In this document: piece after piece, positions 37,212 to 47,038 of the stretch
Layout: each line of letters begins with the position of its first letter
Numbering within the stretch: position 1 is the first letter of the stretch
Assembly (NCBI RefSeq): GCF_900104305.1
Contig: NZ_FNJC01000002.1
Coordinates: forward strand, 848,012 to 912,011
Reading direction: 5' to 3'
DNA: 64,000 nt
Origin: Filomicrobium insigne
Lineage (GTDB): Bacteria; Pseudomonadota; Alphaproteobacteria; Rhizobiales; Hyphomicrobiaceae
Notes under the pieces: generated by a model
Told to the model about the DNA's origin: nothing
Databases searched by the model: none
What the model saw: only the letters and a program-made list of their open reading frames with translations
Program-made: the position numbers and the translations under genes

Positions 37212-39136
37212 TGGCAGAGACCGCCGTAAGCCGCTTCACCCCAAATTCTTCGCCAACGATTTCAGCCACTAATGAAGCGGCTGAAGCCAACATGCCGCTC
37301 CTGCGCTTCCTGACGTGCGGCAGCGTCGACGACGGTAAGAGCACGCTCATTGGCCGCATGCTTTACGATTGCCAGCTGGTCCATGACGATACTCTGGAAG
37401 CACTGGAAAACGAAAGCCGCAGTTACGGCACAACCGGTCGTGAGATTGACCTGGCATTGCTTGTCGACGGCCTGCAAGCCGAGCGCGAACAAGGCATCAC
37501 AATCGACGTTGCATATCGATACTTCGCAACATCCAAACGCAAGTTCATCGTCGCCGACACTCCGGGTCACGAACAATACACGCGCAATATGGTCACTGGA
37601 GCATCGAGCGCCGACCTTGCAATCATACTTGTCGATGCCAGAAAAGGCGTCATCACCCAAACGCGACGACACAGCTGCATCGCCCACTTGCTCGGCATCA
37701 AACACATCGTCCTGGCCATCAATAAAATGGATCTTGCGGGCTTCGATCAGACGCGATTTGCCGAAATCGAAAGCAACTACAGAACTTTCGCCGCAGAACT
37801 TGGCCTCACGAACATCACTGCAATTCCGATCTCGGCACTCGATGGCGACAACATCTCATCCTTGAGCGTACGCACACCTTGGTATCGTGGCCCCGCTCTT
37901 CTCCAGCATCTGGAAAGCGTCGTTGTTGACAGCTCGATAGCCTCCGCACCGCTGCGGATGCCGGTTCAATGGGTGTGTCGTCCGGACCTCGATTTCCGCG
38001 GCTATGCTGGTACGATCCAAGCAGGATCCGTAAGCGTTGGTGACAGGATCACGGTACTTCCCGCCGGGCGATCGACCCAAGTCGCAAGCATCGTGACTTA
38101 TGATGGCGATTTGGAACGCGCCACCGTTGGCGACGCGGTGGTTCTAACACTTGCCGACGAAATCGACGTAAGCCGCGGCGATGTGATTTGCGCTGCGGAT
38201 GTGCGGGCCGAGGTCGCCGACCAATTCGCAGCCGACATCGTCTGGATGAGCGAACGTCCGCTCATGCGTGGACGCCCCTACATTCTCCGTTGTGGTCAGC
38301 AATCGACCGTCTGTCAGATCAGCGAGCTGAAACACAAGATCAACGTTGAAACGTTGGAGCACACCGCAGGTCGCGAAATGGAGCTCAACGCAATCGGCCT
38401 CTGTAATCTCTCGCTGTCTAAGCCCATTGTCTTCGACACTTACGCTGATAATCGCGAGGCCGGCGGTTTCATCCTTATCGACCGACTTACAAATGAAACA
38501 GTCGGCGCCGGTATGATCCGCTTCGCGCTGCGCCGCGCGCACAACATCCATTGGCAAGCCGTTGATATCGACAAACACCAGCGCGCCGCGATGAAAGGCC
38601 AGAAGGCCTGCTGCATTTGGTTTACGGGCCTTTCTGGCTCGGGAAAATCCACGGTCGCCAACTTGCTCGAAAAGCGCCTCCACGCCCTCGGCCGTCACAC
38701 ATACATTCTCGATGGCGACAACGTACGCCACGGACTGAACCGCGACCTTGGCTTCACCGAATCGGATCGCGTCGAGAATATCCGCCGTGTTGCAGAAGTC
38801 GCGCGTCTCATGGTTGACGCTGGGCTTCTAACCCTCGTCTCGTTCATTTCCCCGTTCCGGGCTGAACGGCGCCTGGCCCGCGAGCGTTTTGAAGACAGCG
38901 AGTTTTTTGAGCTGTTCGTCGACACCCCTTTGGAAATCTGCGAAACGCGCGATCCAAAAGGCCTATATCGCAAGGCCCGCGCGGGCGAAATCGCGAACTT
39001 CACCGGCATCTCGTCCCCTTACGAAGCGCCGGAAAATCCAGAACTTCGGCTCCAGGGCGGCACCCTCGCCCCAGAAGCCCTGGTTGATGAAATTATTCGA
39101 ACCCTGGAAATGAAGGGGATTATTGATAAGCATTAG
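37211..39136 (+). CDS. cysNC: Fused sulfate adenylyltransferase subunit 1 / APS kinase (CysNC)
   Basis: A bifunctional 641-residue enzyme. Residues about 28-440 form the CysN GTPase with P-loop GSVDDGKST (37-45), then [12 protein letters not shown] and N-K-M-D-L. Residues about 455-641 form the adenylylsulfate kinase with P-loop GLSGSGKST (about 473-481), making PAPS. Fusion of both domains (NodQ-like) is common in rhizobia and relatives. GGAGGAGG lies about ten bases before the start. No cysH or cysG gene is beside it here. Confidence 0.97.
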   Translation: MAETAVSRFTPNSSPTISATNEAAEANMPLLRFLTCGSVDDGKSTLIGRMLYDCQLVHDDTLEALENESRSYGTTGREIDLALLVDGLQAEREQGITIDVAYRYFATSKRKFIVADTPGHEQYTRNMVTGASSADLAIILVDARKGVITQTRRHSCIAHLLGIKHIVLAINKMDLAGFDQTRFAEIESNYRTFAAELGLTNITAIPISALDGDNISSLSVRTPWYRGPALLQHLESVVVDSSIASAPLRMPVQWVCRPDLDFRGYAGTIQAGSVSVGDRITVLPAGRSTQVASIVTYDGDLERATVGDAVVLTLADEIDVSRGDVICAADVRAEVADQFAADIVWMSERPLMRGRPYILRCGQQSTVCQISELKHKINVETLEHTAGREMELNAIGLCNLSLSKPIVFDTYADNREAGGFILIDRLTNETVGAGMIRFALRRAHNIHWQAVDIDKHQRAAMKGQKACCIWFTGLSGSGKSTVANLLEKRLHALGRHTYILDGDNVRHGLNRDLGFTESDRVENIRRVAEVARLMVDAGLLTLVSFISPFRAERRLARERFEDSEFFELFVDTPLEICETRDPKGLYRKARAGEIANFTGISSPYEAPENPELRLQGGTLAPEALVDEIIRTLEMKGIIDKH

Positions 39137-39200
39137 CGGCAAACGGACAGGCTCTCCCCAATCGGGCAATCAGCCGGTTCGCAAACCGCGAGCATAACGA

Positions 39201-40646
39201 ATGAACGATCGGTCCATCTCCGGACTCTTGCCACCTTCACCTTCCGCAATTGAACAGCTGATTGCGATTGTCGGCCACGAGCACGCGTTAACCGACCCGC
39301 ACGATCAAGCGCCATTCCTGCGCGAATGGCGCGGTCGTTATGTGGGCCGCACGCCGCTCGTGCTGCGCCCGGGATCTACTGCCGAGGTCTCCGCCATCAT
39401 GGAGATCGCAAATCGCAAACGTTTCGCCATCGTCACACAAGGTGGAAATACGGGGCTTGTCGGCGGACAGATTCCGGCGGAAACCGGCTACGAGATCATT
39501 CTGACAACCAATCGCTTGCATCGTATCCGCGACGTCAATGCTGATGCTGGCCACATGACTGCAGAAGCTGGCGTCACGCTCGCGGAAGTCCAGGCCCGAG
39601 CGGCTGCAGTCGATCGCCTTTTTCCATTAAGCCTCGCATCTGAGGGAACATGTACAATCGGCGGAAACCTCGCAACAAACGCCGGCGGTGTCGCCGTCCT
39701 AGCCTATGGCTCCGCACGTCAGCTCGTCTTGGGCCTTGAAGTTGTACTGGCCGATGGGCGCGTTTGGGATGGCCTGCGCGCCTTGAAGAAGGACAACACG
39801 GGCTACGACCTGAAACAGCTCTTCGTCGGCTCCGAAGGCACGCTCGGTATTATCACCGCCGCTGTTTTGAAACTCTTTCCGGCGCCAGCCACGAAATCCA
39901 CCGCACTCGTCGCTCTTCCCCGCCTGGATGCAGCGCTCCAGTTTTTTCGCGCCGCTGAGCGCGCCGCCGGTCACAATCTGACAGCCTTTGAATTCATTTC
40001 TCGAGAATCTCTGAACGTCGTTTTACATCACGTGGAGGGCGCCCGCGCACCGTTCGACACCCTCAGCCAGCCCTGGTACGTATTGATTGAGATCTCAAGC
40101 ACCGCGCAGATCGGAGAACCCGACGATCTGATGCAGACGGTGCTTGGCGAGGCGCTTGAGAACGGGCTCATCACCGACGCGGTCCTTGCAAGGTCTATCT
40201 CGCAATCCGAAGCCCTTTGGAAACTCCGCGAGACGCTGTCCGAAGCCCAACGGTTCGAAGGCGGCAGCATCAAGCACGACATTTCCGTGCCCGTCGGACG
40301 CATTCCCGAATTCGTCGCGCGTGCAGCCCCCATTGTGGAGAGCATCTGCCCCGGATGCCGCCCGATCGTGTTCGGTCATTTTGGCGACGGCAACATTCAC
40401 TACAATATTTCACAGCCGTTAGAGATGGATAAGGCCGCCTATCTCAAGCTGTGGGAACCGATGAATGAAGCGGTTCACACCCTCGTCACCGAACTTGGTG
40501 GCTCGATTTCTGCAGAACACGGCATTGGCCGAATGAAACGCGAAGCGCTCACACACTTCCGCAGTCAAGTTGAACTGGACCTGATGCGTCAGCTCAAGCA
40601 GACTTTCGATCCACAAGGCATTCTCAATCCCGGCAAGCTGATTTAG
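39201..40646 (+). CDS. FAD-linked D-2-hydroxyacid dehydrogenase (GlcD/D2HGDH family)
   Basis: A 481-residue FAD enzyme of the PCMH/GlcD family. The FAD-binding region reads VTQGGNTGLVGGQIPAE (about 80-97), and a second FAD region is GTCTIGGNLATNAGG. The C-terminal domain contains GHFGDGNIHYN and the flavin/metal motif AEHGIGRMKR. These fit D-2-hydroxyglutarate or D-lactate dehydrogenase more than glycolate oxidase, whose GlcE/GlcF partners are missing. The exact substrate is not shown by the sequence. It ends against ugd with overlapping stop codons. Confidence 0.9.
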   Translation: MNDRSISGLLPPSPSAIEQLIAIVGHEHALTDPHDQAPFLREWRGRYVGRTPLVLRPGSTAEVSAIMEIANRKRFAIVTQGGNTGLVGGQIPAETGYEIILTTNRLHRIRDVNADAGHMTAEAGVTLAEVQARAAAVDRLFPLSLASEGTCTIGGNLATNAGGVAVLAYGSARQLVLGLEVVLADGRVWDGLRALKKDNTGYDLKQLFVGSEGTLGIITAAVLKLFPAPATKSTALVALPRLDAALQFFRAAERAAGHNLTAFEFISRESLNVVLHHVEGARAPFDTLSQPWYVLIEISSTAQIGEPDDLMQTVLGEALENGLITDAVLARSISQSEALWKLRETLSEAQRFEGGSIKHDISVPVGRIPEFVARAAPIVESICPGCRPIVFGHFGDGNIHYNISQPLEMDKAAYLKLWEPMNEAVHTLVTELGGSISAEHGIGRMKREALTHFRSQVELDLMRQLKQTFDPQGILNPGKLI

Positions 40647-41959
40647 TCAGCGGAGACCGGCCGCCCAATGCTGTGGTAACGCAAGCCCGCGGCTCTCGCT
40701 GCGTCCGCACTGAAAATATTGCGAAGATCAACGAGCACATCACCGGACATGCGTGCACGTGCAGCCTTCAGGTCCAAAGCACGAAACTCGTTCCATTCCG
40801 TCAGCACCACCGCGACATCAGCCCCTAAGATCGCATCGTTGGCATCCGCACACCACGTAACGCCGGGCAACAGAGGCTCAGCTTGCTTTTGGCCTTGCGG
40901 GTCATAGACTCGCACGGTGGCTCCACGCTCCTGCAGCATGGGCACAATCACTAAGCTTGGAGCATCGCGCATATCATCCGTGTTGGGTTTGAACGTAACC
41001 CCAAGCACCGCGATCGTCTTATCGCGCACCGAACCGTTAGCCGCCTTCACGATACGGCCGGCCATTGCGATCTTGCGCTCGTCATTGACGATTTGCACTT
41101 GTTCAATGATCGACAAGGGCGACTTGCTTTCCCGTGCGGTACGGATGATCGCTGACACATCCTTCGGGAAGCACGACCCACCGTAACCGGGCCCAGGGTG
41201 CAAAAACTTATCGCCAATACGCCGATCTTTGCCGATAGCAGAGGCGACTTCCTGCACGTTTGCGCCAACCTCTTCACAAAGGTCCGCGATTTCGTTGATG
41301 AAGCTGATTTTAAGCGCCAGGAACGCATTGGCCGCGTACTTAGCCAGCTCCGCAGACTCGCGTGACACAAACATAACCGGAGCATTCCGGATAGAGAGAG
41401 GCTTATAAAGCTTCTCCATCACTTCTTGTGCTCGCGCATCATCGAGACCAACGAGCACCCGATCCGGATGGGTAAAGTCCTGAATCGCCGACCCCTCCCG
41501 CAGGAACTCGGGATTCGAGCAAACGGCGTATTCGGCATCTGGCCTTAAGGCCGCAAGTCGACGCTGGATTTCACGGCTTGTCCCGACAGGTACAGTCGAT
41601 TTCGTCGTAATGACTGTGAAGCCATCCAGATACGGTGCTAGTTCTTCGACGGCCCCGTAGACGTAAGACAGATCCGCGTGCCCATCACCACGACGCATCG
41701 GCGTACCAACGGCGAGAAACACGATATCGGCAGCCTTTACTGCCGGTCCCAGATCCCCTGAGAAGCGTAGACGGCCAGCGGCAATATTGCGCGCCATCAG
41801 ATCGTCGAGCCCCGGCTCATAAATGGGAGAGCGGCCTTCTTCCATCTGCTTCAGGCGCTCGGGGTTATTGTCGACGCAGGTTACGTCGAAACCAAACTCG
41901 GAAAAGCACGCTGCCGACACGAGACCCACGTAACCGGCACCAATCATGCAGATTTTCAC
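40643..41959 (-). CDS. ugd: UDP-glucose 6-dehydrogenase
   Basis: Converts UDP-glucose to UDP-glucuronate with two NAD molecules, for surface polysaccharides. The 438 residues have an N-terminal Rossmann motif (MKICMIGAGYVGLVSAACFS), the catalytic region with GYGGSCFPKD (cysteine nucleophile near residue 260) and a C-terminal NAD/UDP domain with LGVTFKPNTDDMRDAPS. Length fits class II bacterial enzymes. It is convergent with the FAD dehydrogenase gene. Confidence 0.96.
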   Translation of the reverse strand: MKICMIGAGYVGLVSAACFSEFGFDVTCVDNNPERLKQMEEGRSPIYEPGLDDLMARNIAAGRLRFSGDLGPAVKAADIVFLAVGTPMRRGDGHADLSYVYGAVEELAPYLDGFTVITTKSTVPVGTSREIQRRLAALRPDAEYAVCSNPEFLREGSAIQDFTHPDRVLVGLDDARAQEVMEKLYKPLSIRNAPVMFVSRESAELAKYAANAFLALKISFINEIADLCEEVGANVQEVASAIGKDRRIGDKFLHPGPGYGGSCFPKDVSAIIRTARESKSPLSIIEQVQIVNDERKIAMAGRIVKAANGSVRDKTIAVLGVTFKPNTDDMRDAPSLVIVPMLQERGATVRVYDPQGQKQAEPLLPGVTWCADANDAILGADVAVVLTEWNEFRALDLKAARARMSGDVLVDLRNIFSADAARAAGLRYHSIGRPVSAD

Positions 41960-42195
41960 GAACCAACCCCCATCGCTCTATGGTAGGACCGTCCAGGCAC
42001 CTACCCGGTTACTGCGTTCGCTAGCCCGATATGGCTGCAAAAAGCAACCGTTAGTGCGCGTCCACAACGTCGCCGCAGTGATAAACGGTAGTGTGTGACA
42101 GTTTGTTGTCAGCTAAGTCGTGAGTAGGCCCCGACAAATTGAAGCAGGCCCCCTGCCGCGAAAATCGTACAAAGCAAGGGAATGTCTGATCAATT

Positions 42196-44721
42196 TCAGC
42201 GCCGCGGCTTTGCACGGTGGGTCGCTTCTGCGCGCGCTGGATCATCCGGCCAGACGTGCTTGGGATACCTCCCCTTCATGTCCGCGCGGACGGCCGCCCA
42301 GGACCCCGCCCAGAATCCGGGCAGATCGCGCGTGATCTGGATAGGACGGTGGGCAGGCGAAAGAAGGTGCAGCGTCAGAGGGAGACGCCCTTTGGCGATC
42401 GCGGGATGTTCCGTCAGCCCAAACAATTCCTGCACCCGGATATGCAGTGCCGGTGCCCCCGCCGTTTCATAGTCGATAGCGTGTCGATTGCCGGTCGGGG
42501 CAAGGAAATGCGTCGGCGCTTCCTCATCGAGGTCTCGCCGTTGTTCCCACGACAGCAGCATATCCAAACCCGCCGAAAGATCCCCCGCGTTGAGGTCACT
42601 TGCCCGCAGCTTTCCAGCCAGAAACGGCGCCAGCCAAAGCTGAACCGTTTCAGCGAGCGCTGCATCGCCCAAGTCCGGCCAATCAGTCGGCGACTCCGCT
42701 CTCAAAAAGGCAACACGAGCCCTGAGTTGAATTTGCGCCTTGCTCCAAGGAAGTGCCGCGATCCCGATCTTTGCCAGCCCCTCCGCAAGCAGCTCTTGCG
42801 TCTCTTCGCTCGCCCGGACCTGCATCGGCTTAGCGGACAAAGTAATTGCCCCAAGCTTTTGCACCTCCCGTCCGCGCACACTCGATGACGGTGTATCGAA
42901 AGCGAGTTCCACCGACGATGTCATACGCGCGCCAGCAATCGCGACGATGTCATCCTCGCTCGCCTGCACTGCCAACAAAATACGGGTGGCGGCGGCACTA
43001 CCCTGCAAATCAGCGACAACGAGATAAGGAGAACGCGCCAAAGCATCAGCCGTATCGAGACGCGCACCGCGGCCGTTGACCAATAAGTACTGGCCATCCG
43101 AACCACGTGATTTCGCGATGCGATCAGGATAAGCGCGCGCCAGATGACCAGCCAAACCGATGTCGCGTAGAGAGATTGGCTTCCGCAGTGAGACGAGACT
43201 GCGCGCCACACGCGCCCACTCCCCTGCTAAACGGCGCATGTCCTTTACCCGGCGTGAGGAATCTCTACGAAACTTAGCAAGCCTGACCGCCAGATCGGTG
43301 TCGCTGCCGCCGATCCCCCGCTCGACGATCACCGCCGCAATTTCGGCAGCCTCATCTTCACAGCCATCCTCTACGGCAGCAAATACCATGCGCGCCAATC
43401 GCGGAGGTAATGGGAGTGCGCGCAGAGCACGCCCCACGTCCGTGAGGCGGCCTTCAAGATCAAGCGCACCAAGCGCGACCAACTGGCTGCGTGCTGCATC
43501 AAGCGCAGCCGAAGGAGGTGCATCGAGCCAAGAGAGAGAAGTCGGATCCACGACGCCCCAATCGGCACAATCGAGCAGAAGCCCCGTGAGATCTGCCGTT
43601 CGAATTTCAGGCTCGGGAAACCGAGAAAGCGATGAAGTCTGTGCTTCATCCCACAAACGATAGCAGACGCCGGGCTCCATACGCCCCGCCCGGCCACGTC
43701 TCTGGTCCACGGACGAAAGCGGCGCGCGAACCGTAACAAGCCGCGTCACCCCAACATCAGGCTCAAACTGCGGCACCCGCGCCAAGCCGCTGTCGACCAC
43801 AACGCGAATGCCTTCGATTGTGAGAGAAGTTTCAGCGATCGCGGTCGCAAGCACGACCTTTCGTTTACCCACCGGTGCTGGCGCAATAGCTTGGTCCTGG
43901 TCGCGTGGATCCATAGCGCCATAAAGGGGGGCAAGGATGACATCCCCCTTCATCGTCTCTTCTAGAGCTTCCGCGACGCGTATGATTTCCCGTTGGCCTG
44001 GTAGAAACGCAAGCACGGATCCAGGCTCCGAACGGACTGCCCGCATAATCGCGTCTTTGACCTGGTCCTCAATACGCCGCTCAACACTGCGCCCGAGATA
44101 GCGTGTTTCTACCGGATAGCTCCGCCCCTCACTGACAATGACCGGCGCACCATCCAATAAGCCCGCGACGCGATCAGCCGCCAGCGTCGCCGACATGACC
44201 AAAATACGCAGGTCCTGTCGCAGTCCCCGTCGCACATCCAGCGTGAGCGCCAATCCCAGATCGGCATCCAATGATCGCTCGTGAAACTCATCGAAAAGAA
44301 CAGCCCCAATGCCTTCGAGCATCGGATCATCGAGGATCATGCGTGTGAACACGCCTTCCGTGACAACCTCGACCCGGGTCTTACGCCCCACCCGCGAGTT
44401 GAGGCGCGCCCGGAGTCCTACGGTCTCACCGAGTTCCTCTCCCAGACTCCTGGCCATCCGCTCCGCAGCACCGCGAGCAGCAATGCGTCGAGGCTCCAGA
44501 ACGATGATTTTGCGGCCATCCAGCCACGGAGCGTCAAGCAGCGCCAAAGGCACACGCGTCGTTTTACCTGCACCCGGCGGAGCCACCAGAACGGCGCTGG
44601 TCCCCTGAGACAGGGTATCCGACAGCTGTTCCAACACCTCGTCGACGGGGAGCGGCTCAGCAAACGGATTGGGATTGGAACCGGTCCCCTTCGCGCTTTT
44701 GCCACCGGTAGGTCGGCTCAA
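42196..44721 (-). CDS. hrpB: ATP-dependent RNA helicase HrpB
   Basis: A DEAH/RHA-family helicase of 841 residues. Visible motifs are the P-loop APPGAGKTTRVP (about residues 45-56), motif II in the form DEFHERSLDADLG (a D-E-F-H box), SAT in VMSATLA, and the motif VI arginines in QRRGRAGRMEPGVCYRLW. The C-terminal HrpB-specific region contains L-S-W-E-Q-R-R-D-L and the final P-H-V-W-P-D-D-P. The role in alphaproteobacteria is poorly defined. It stands alone between ugd and prk. Confidence 0.95.
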   Translation of the reverse strand: MSRPTGGKSAKGTGSNPNPFAEPLPVDEVLEQLSDTLSQGTSAVLVAPPGAGKTTRVPLALLDAPWLDGRKIIVLEPRRIAARGAAERMARSLGEELGETVGLRARLNSRVGRKTRVEVVTEGVFTRMILDDPMLEGIGAVLFDEFHERSLDADLGLALTLDVRRGLRQDLRILVMSATLAADRVAGLLDGAPVIVSEGRSYPVETRYLGRSVERRIEDQVKDAIMRAVRSEPGSVLAFLPGQREIIRVAEALEETMKGDVILAPLYGAMDPRDQDQAIAPAPVGKRKVVLATAIAETSLTIEGIRVVVDSGLARVPQFEPDVGVTRLVTVRAPLSSVDQRRGRAGRMEPGVCYRLWDEAQTSSLSRFPEPEIRTADLTGLLLDCADWGVVDPTSLSWLDAPPSAALDAARSQLVALGALDLEGRLTDVGRALRALPLPPRLARMVFAAVEDGCEDEAAEIAAVIVERGIGGSDTDLAVRLAKFRRDSSRRVKDMRRLAGEWARVARSLVSLRKPISLRDIGLAGHLARAYPDRIAKSRGSDGQYLLVNGRGARLDTADALARSPYLVVADLQGSAAATRILLAVQASEDDIVAIAGARMTSSVELAFDTPSSSVRGREVQKLGAITLSAKPMQVRASEETQELLAEGLAKIGIAALPWSKAQIQLRARVAFLRAESPTDWPDLGDAALAETVQLWLAPFLAGKLRASDLNAGDLSAGLDMLLSWEQRRDLDEEAPTHFLAPTGNRHAIDYETAGAPALHIRVQELFGLTEHPAIAKGRLPLTLHLLSPAHRPIQITRDLPGFWAGSWAAVRADMKGRYPKHVWPDDPARAEATHRAKPRR

Positions 44722-44779
44722 AATCAGACATCCTTTTCAGAGAACGGACGTCATGCGCGTCCACTCGCTCTCGCGGAAT

Positions 44780-45655
44780 TTAGAAGACCCTGCGACGCCG
44801 CTCCACAAGCTGCATGATCATCGGCGTCAGAATGAGCTGCATCGCAAGGTCCATGCGGCCGCCTGGAATGACAATCGAATTCGCCCGCGACATGAAGCTG
44901 CCCTGGATCATCGCCAGCAAATACGAAAAGTCGATTCCACGCGGTGTTTTAAACCGGATGACAACCATCGACTCCTCAAGCGTCGGGATCCACCGCGCGA
45001 TGAACGGATTAGAGGTATCCACCATTGGAACGCGCTGAAAATTGATATCCGTCTCCGAAAACTGCGGACAAATATATTTTACGTAATCCGGCATCCGGCG
45101 AAGGATCGTGTCCGTCACCGCCTCTGTTGAATACCCACGGGTCGACTTATCGCGATGGATTTTCTGTATCCATTCGAGGTTGATCACCGGCACCACGCCA
45201 ATTTTGAGATCCGCATGGCGCGCAATGTTGATGTCCTTGGTGACGAGGGCGCCGTGAAGCCCTTCGTAGAACATGAGATCTGACCCCTCCGGCAGATCCT
45301 TCCAGGGAGTGAAACGCCCCACCGGGACACCGAAACGTGCCGCCACCTCGTCATCATGAACGTAATGACGAGTCCGGCCGGTGCCGTTCTCCCCGTAAGT
45401 TTTGAACGTACGCTCAAGCTCCTCGACCAAGTTGCCTTCAACACCGAAGTGGCTGATCACACCCTCGCCGTTTTGAGTCGATTTCTCCGTGGCCTTTTGC
45501 ATCTCGAAGCGGTCGTAACGATGAAAAGCGTCTCCCTCCAGAAACACGGCGTTGACGCGCTCCCGGCGGAAGATCTGCTCGAACGTTTGCCTGACTGCCG
45601 TCGTCCCGGCCCCTGAAGACCCTGTGACCGAGATGATCGGATGCTTGGCTGACAT
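44780..45655 (-). CDS. prkB: Phosphoribulokinase
   Basis: Makes ribulose 1,5-bisphosphate from ribulose 5-phosphate and ATP. The 291 residues are the short proteobacterial (class I, octameric) type. They carry the P-loop SVTGSSGAGTTAVRQTFEQI (about 10-29) and a FLEGDAFHRYDR segment with the catalytic aspartate and substrate arginines. The central F-Y-E-G-L-H-G motif and later substrate residues are also present. No RuBisCO gene is in the window. In Methylorubrum extorquens, which lacks RuBisCO, PRK is reported to make RuBP as the effector of the serine-cycle regulator QscR; a similar job here is inference. It follows fbp on the same strand. Confidence 0.95.
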   Translation of the reverse strand: MSAKHPIISVTGSSGAGTTAVRQTFEQIFRRERVNAVFLEGDAFHRYDRFEMQKATEKSTQNGEGVISHFGVEGNLVEELERTFKTYGENGTGRTRHYVHDDEVAARFGVPVGRFTPWKDLPEGSDLMFYEGLHGALVTKDINIARHADLKIGVVPVINLEWIQKIHRDKSTRGYSTEAVTDTILRRMPDYVKYICPQFSETDINFQRVPMVDTSNPFIARWIPTLEESMVVIRFKTPRGIDFSYLLAMIQGSFMSRANSIVIPGGRMDLAMQLILTPMIMQLVERRRRVF

Positions 45656-45762
45656 GACCTTGGATACCTTTTTTGGAAATACGTTCTAGGGATGGAATGA
45701 GGAGCGCTTAACCTAACAATGCGAAGCATGCAGGCGCCGCTATCTTCACACCTTACGTCCCG

Positions 45763-46815
45763 TCAGAGGCGGAACAAACCGCGGCGCCCAAAGAGTGGGG
45801 AGCGCTCGCCGTGCGCCCGCGGATGCGTATAGAGGCGATCAACATAATCGACCTCCGCGCGCGACCCGACGAGAATAGGAACTCGTTGATGCAGGGCCTT
45901 GGGAACGATATCGAGAATGCGCTCGCGCCCTGTCGACGCTGCCCCACCCGCCTGCTCGACGAGCAATGCAATCGGATTGGCTTCATAGATGAGACGAAGC
46001 CGCCCGTGCTCATAGCCTTCACGTTGATCAGCCGGATAGATATAGATCCCGCCCCGCATAAAAATGCGATAGATTTCGGCAACAAGTGATCCGATCCAAC
46101 GCATGTTGAAGTCGCAGCCACGCACTCCCTCGACGCCCTGCAAGCAGTCGTCGACGTAAATGCGGATCGCCTCGTCCCAATGTCGATAGTTCGATGCGTT
46201 GATTGCATATTCTCTGGCCATCGCCGGAATTTGCACATTGCGTAGCGTCAGGAGAAAACGTCCGCTATCGGGATCGAAAGTGAAGATATGCGTCCCTTCA
46301 CGGACGGTGAGCGCCATGAGCGTACTTGAGCCATGGACGACAAAACCCGCAGCGAGCTGACTAGTCCCGGGCTGAAAGAAACAACAGTCTTCGACCCCAC
46401 CGCACTGCATTGCGTGAAAGCGCGGCAATATTGAAAAGATTGTTCCGATCGCGGCATTGGTATCGATATTTGTTGTGCCATCCAACGGATCGATCGCTGC
46501 GACAAGCGGCTGGTCCGTCCGTATCGTTATGGGCCGCGCAGCTTCCTCACTCAGCATGGCGGCGACCGGTGCGTCCCGCAACGCATCCAACAGCAACGCA
46601 TTGGCTTGGCGATCAAGCCCGGTTTGCTGATCCCCTCCCGCGGGCTTCAGCCCGACAACGTCGTGCCCCCCGGCGAGCTCACCACGATCCACAAGCCCGT
46701 GAAGTGCCAAAGCCGCCCGCGCTATAACCTCAACGGCCTGCGCCACCTCCCCACGCTCGGGGTCCTGCGCAGACCATCGCTCAAGAAATTGGACGAGGTC
46801 CCCCTCAATCGGCAT
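45763..46815 (-). CDS. fbp: Fructose-1,6-bisphosphatase class I
   Basis: Hydrolyses fructose 1,6-bisphosphate in gluconeogenesis and pentose cycles. The 350 residues include the metal site DPLDGTTNIDTNAAIGTIFS (about 108-127) and an E-A-A-R-P metal segment before it. Y-I-P-A-D-Q-R-E-G-Y-like and L-R-L-I-Y-E-A-N-P-I-A motifs near the C-terminus complete the substrate site. The next gene on the strand is prk (107 bases on), so they may be co-transcribed. fbp-prk is the order of cbbF-cbbP in Calvin-cycle operons, although no RuBisCO is visible. Confidence 0.95.
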   Translation of the reverse strand: MPIEGDLVQFLERWSAQDPERGEVAQAVEVIARAALALHGLVDRGELAGGHDVVGLKPAGGDQQTGLDRQANALLLDALRDAPVAAMLSEEAARPITIRTDQPLVAAIDPLDGTTNIDTNAAIGTIFSILPRFHAMQCGGVEDCCFFQPGTSQLAAGFVVHGSSTLMALTVREGTHIFTFDPDSGRFLLTLRNVQIPAMAREYAINASNYRHWDEAIRIYVDDCLQGVEGVRGCDFNMRWIGSLVAEIYRIFMRGGIYIYPADQREGYEHGRLRLIYEANPIALLVEQAGGAASTGRERILDIVPKALHQRVPILVGSRAEVDYVDRLYTHPRAHGERSPLFGRRGLFRL

Positions 46816-47038
46816 GCTGTGGCAGACTCCCTAGTTCATGTATCCGGTGCTTCGGCACCTTTGGGCCAGATTCAATCGCGCCCCCACGCACAACGCAAGA
46901 TATCTCCAAAATTATGTGCAAGCGGCGATCCCGATTAACCGAGTAAACATACTTTGCTCTAGCCAGAGCGCAGCTAATAAGCCAAATCAGCAGCATTGAA
47001 GATATGCGGCCTAACGCGCTGCAAATACTTAACGACTT

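Noticed and set aside
44780..46815. A complete Calvin cycle operon
   Set aside because: Only fructose bisphosphatase and phosphoribulokinase are present; no RuBisCO, transketolase, aldolase or CbbR gene is visible in the window.
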